From Patescibacteria group bacterium (GTDB lineage Bacteria > Patescibacteriota > Minisyncoccia > JAHISW01 > Tagabacteraceae): a stretch of DNA of 6,442 bases. The notes under the pieces are model-generated. The model ran no database searches. It worked only from the letters and a program-made list of their open reading frames with translations, and was not told the origin of the DNA. The DNA is taken from NCBI GenBank assembly GCA_018817995.1, contig JAHISW010000042.1:1-6442 (forward strand). Reading direction: 5' to 3'. Of the stretch, positions 4,693 to 6,442 are shown one piece after another; position 1 is the first letter of the stretch, and each line of letters opens with the position of its first letter. The position numbers were made by a program, and so were the translations under genes.

Positions 4693-5223
4693 ATGAATCC
4701 AAAAAATCCAAAACTAAAAAAAATTATCGTGACAGGAATTGTTGTTGCGATTTTGGTGACCGTCGGAGGAATATGCGCAAATAATTGGGTTGAAAAAAAG
4801 ATGGCAAAAATTGAATTAGGTCTTTCCAGCCCGGACTTTCCATACAGAGACTACACAGAAGCAGAGTTAAATAAAATGTATCCACAAGTTAAGTATGCTG
4901 ATGTAGAGACAAGAACAACGCCGGAAGAAACATATGCGAAATTCAGGCAGGCGCTGAAAGAAAACAACTTAGAAATGGCGATTGAACAGTTGGGTAAAGA
5001 GTCCAAAAAATACAGCGAGAATGTGGAGGATTTGACGAAAGCGTACCAAGAACTTAGGTTTGGTATGATATACCAGAATTATCCAGAAAAAATTTTACAA
5101 GAAGATATTTCCGAAAGTTTGGCACAGTTTTATTTCAATTATAAGGAAAATGACACAGAAAGAACGCATTTTATTAATTTCATCAAAAATTCAGAAGGAG
5201 ATTGGAAGTTGGACAGTTTGTAA
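4693..5223 (+). CDS. Membrane-anchored NTF2-like protein, function unknown
   Basis: A 176-residue protein. Residues 1-10 are basic and 11-31 (IIVTGIVVAILVTVGGICANN) form one membrane span, so the rest is probably outside. After a spacer (32-75), residues 76-176 run from TPEETYAKFRQALKENNLEMA, a helix-helix opening, to HFINFIKNSEGDWKLDSL, a strand-like end. This order, with 'TPEET...F..AL...N/D' at the front and a final 'W.LD.L' strand, resembles NTF2-like/DUF4878-type extracellular domains common in Patescibacteria. No catalytic residues are evident, so it may bind a ligand or partner. The start at 4693 has no ribosome site (upstream is ACAAATTTTATTTCT), unlike the three genes before it; the membrane span supports the start. 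The phospholipase-like gene starts 9 bases after the stop, so the two are very likely co-transcribed and may act together at the cell surface. Family placement is moderately uncertain. Confidence 0.8.
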   Translation: MNPKNPKLKKIIVTGIVVAILVTVGGICANNWVEKKMAKIELGLSSPDFPYRDYTEAELNKMYPQVKYADVETRTTPEETYAKFRQALKENNLEMAIEQLGKESKKYSENVEDLTKAYQELRFGMIYQNYPEKILQEDISESLAQFYFNYKENDTERTHFINFIKNSEGDWKLDSL

Positions 5224-5232
5224 AAAATATTT

Positions 5233-6442
5233 ATGCCTCCCGTTTCCAGAAAAATAACATTTATTTTATTTTTAACAACCGCCATTATTGGTTCGGTTGT
5301 TTTTTATGATGAGGTTTTTTCTTATGGGACAAATACGGCGCATCCTTTTTTAACGCGAGAAGCCGTTAAACTATTCAATCAAAACGCGGAAAATAAAATT
5401 TCAGAAGAAGAAATTGAATGGATTGTCCGGGGAGCGGTGGAAGAAGACACCCCCATCAGGTGGATGAATCATTTTTTTAATCCGATTACGCAGAAAGGAT
5501 TGTTTGGTTTTTCATCCGCCAAAGATTGGACAAAACAAAATATTAAACAGTCGTTTTATCCGAAAGGAAATCAAACATGGCAAAAAGCTATTGATTTATA
5601 TGTTGACGGAGACAAAGAAGAATCTTTTGTCGCTTTAGGGCATACGCTTCATTTGATTGAGGATATGGCCGTCCCCGCGCATGCCAGAGACGACCCCCAC
5701 GCTTTCGGAGACCCTTATGAAAGCTGGGCCGAGGAAAATGGCGTAAAAGAATTTAATGAAATTTCTGTTTCAGAATTTGATAATATAGATAATTTTTTTG
5801 ATTCTTTGTCCGAATATTCAAATAAATATTTTTTGAGCAAGGATACGATAGATGAAAGTTTGTTGAAAAATCTAAAAACAAAAACGGTTTTTCTTGATGA
5901 TAAAATTATTGATTGTCATTTATTTTATGATTCAAATGGCAACGAATTTTGTATTATTTCAAGCGATAAAAATTTTATAAATTCCGAAAAAGTGGTTTAT
6001 TACTTTACTGAAATAAATCACTCCGGCTATTACTCCCTTCTTGCTCCAAAAGCGATTTCATATGGAGCGGGTTTGATTGATTTATTTTTTAAAGAAATAG
6101 CCAAAGAAAAACAGAAAGAAAGCCAAAATCAGCCGGCGGAAACCCAATCGGCGATAATCCAAATGGCGTTTGAAAAAGATACTGAAGAGAAAACCAACTT
6201 GGAAGCCGAGCTTCCAAGTAATCCAAGTGAATCGGAAATCCCGAACCATCTCGCCTTAGCGGGAGATACGGGGCAAGTTCAGGAGCAAGTTATTGAAACG
6301 GAATCAGGAGAGGAAGCGGATATTCATCTGTTGGATATCGGATATCCAACAGACCCAACAACATCTTCAGTGCCACCCGCGTCAGGGGCGGGGAGTAATA
6401 TGATTGCGGTTCCTGCCGGCGCGGGTGGTGGCGCGGGGGCGC
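5233..6442 (+). CDS. Zinc-dependent phospholipase C-like protein, 5' part
   Basis: The frame is open from ATG 5233 to the window edge, so about 403 residues are seen and the C-terminus is missing. Residues 8-29 are a signal peptide or membrane anchor. The body resembles the zinc-dependent phospholipase C / S1-P1 nuclease fold: HPFLTREAV (37-45) gives an early His; GAVEEDTP (67-74) supplies Glu/Asp; His80 follows; and FVALGHTLHLIEDMAVPAHARDD (132-154) carries the hallmark His137, His140, Asp144 and His150 zinc ligands. YYSLLAPKAISYGAGLIDLFF (266-286) is the conserved closing helix. Residues 288-380 are an acidic, Glu/Gln/Pro-rich linker, then a Gly/Ala-rich run begins at about 384. The predicted role is extracytoplasmic phosphate-ester hydrolysis, probably of lipid head groups; substrate unproven. 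No ribosome site precedes the start, which lies 9 bases after the previous gene, suggesting translational coupling. Confidence 0.85.
   Translation, partial: MPPVSRKITFILFLTTAIIGSVVFYDEVFSYGTNTAHPFLTREAVKLFNQNAENKISEEEIEWIVRGAVEEDTPIRWMNHFFNPITQKGLFGFSSAKDWTKQNIKQSFYPKGNQTWQKAIDLYVDGDKEESFVALGHTLHLIEDMAVPAHARDDPHAFGDPYESWAEENGVKEFNEISVSEFDNIDNFFDSLSEYSNKYFLSKDTIDESLLKNLKTKTVFLDDKIIDCHLFYDSNGNEFCIISSDKNFINSEKVVYYFTEINHSGYYSLLAPKAISYGAGLIDLFFKEIAKEKQKESQNQPAETQSAIIQMAFEKDTEEKTNLEAELPSNPSESEIPNHLALAGDTGQVQEQVIETESGEEADIHLLDIGYPTDPTTSSVPPASGAGSNMIAVPAGAGGGAGA
6198..6218. repeat. 8-bp perfect inverted repeat inside the phospholipase gene
   Basis: CTTGGAAG (6198-6205) and CTTCCAAG (6211-6218) are exact reverse complements around CCGAG, within the acidic linker (residues 322-328). 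It could form a stable RNA hairpin or be chance. Confidence 0.7.
6328..6352. repeat. 12-bp perfect inverted repeat inside the phospholipase gene
   Basis: CTGTTGGATATC (6328-6339) and GATATCCAACAG (6341-6352) are exact reverse complements around a single G, in codons for LLDIGYPT (residues 366-373). As RNA it would make a 10-bp stem with loop TCGGA. No T tract follows and the frame stays open, so it is not a terminator. Confidence 0.85.

Noticed and set aside
1..6442. TGA recoded as glycine (as in Gracilibacteria and Absconditabacteria)
   Set aside because: No real gene contains an in-frame TGA, and each gene ends at TAA or TAG close to a terminator or the next start. The absence of TGA among six stops is too small a sample to suggest recoding.

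Overview
This 6.4 kb, AT-rich window looks like a chromosomal segment of a Patescibacteria (Candidate Phyla Radiation) bacterium, most likely a Parcubacteria-type lineage. The strongest clues are two tandem peptidoglycan-binding domains carrying the variant 'SDPDTQIASSGVGSPGNETEYFG' region (see residues 204-226 of the second gene), Thr/Ser-rich surface proteins with 'STTP' and 'TTTSG' repeats, and small single-membrane-span proteins of unknown function. The standard code fits: all six visible stops are TAA or TAG, and no TGA interrupts a real gene. The lineage comes from protein resemblance recalled from memory, not from a search.

Layout, all genes on the + strand. (1) 3-740: 3' end of a large secreted, fibre-like surface protein. 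(2) 770-1999: a secreted protein with an N-terminal beta-rich domain, a Gly/Ser and Thr/Pro linker, two peptidoglycan-binding domains and a Gln-rich tail; a strong terminator follows at 2027-2055. (3) 2123-3094: a monocistronic NAD-dependent sugar epimerase with its own promoter and terminator. (4) 3131-3400: an intergenic stretch with a possible short RNA, a G-rich repeat and a consensus promoter. (5) 3419-3955: a membrane-anchored protein of unknown function with its own terminator. (6) 4001-4253: an intergenic stretch unusually dense in palindromes. (7) 4254-4508: a small secreted two-cysteine protein, then a terminator. (8) 4693-5223 and 5233-6442: a probable two-gene unit made of a membrane-anchored NTF2-like protein and a zinc-dependent phospholipase C-like protein that runs off the window.

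Most products are predicted to act at or outside the cell membrane: wall binding, surface fibre, sugar-nucleotide supply for glycans, and a lipid-degrading enzyme. This suits a host- or surface-attached small-genome bacterium. The genes are mostly separate transcription units, each closed by an intrinsic terminator, not one pathway operon.

The most unusual part is the control region before the small secreted protein. Within about 90 bp it has a 14-position inverted repeat overlapping a perfect TATAAT. This is followed by a 38-bp inverted repeat whose two arms are each palindromic (AGGTACCT), placed 30 bp apart around a third palindrome at the exact midpoint. I found no clear complete novel system; this regulatory array, the possible short RNA at about 3158-3234 and the hairpins inside the phospholipase gene most deserve follow-up. 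No rRNA, tRNA, CRISPR array or insertion sequence was seen.
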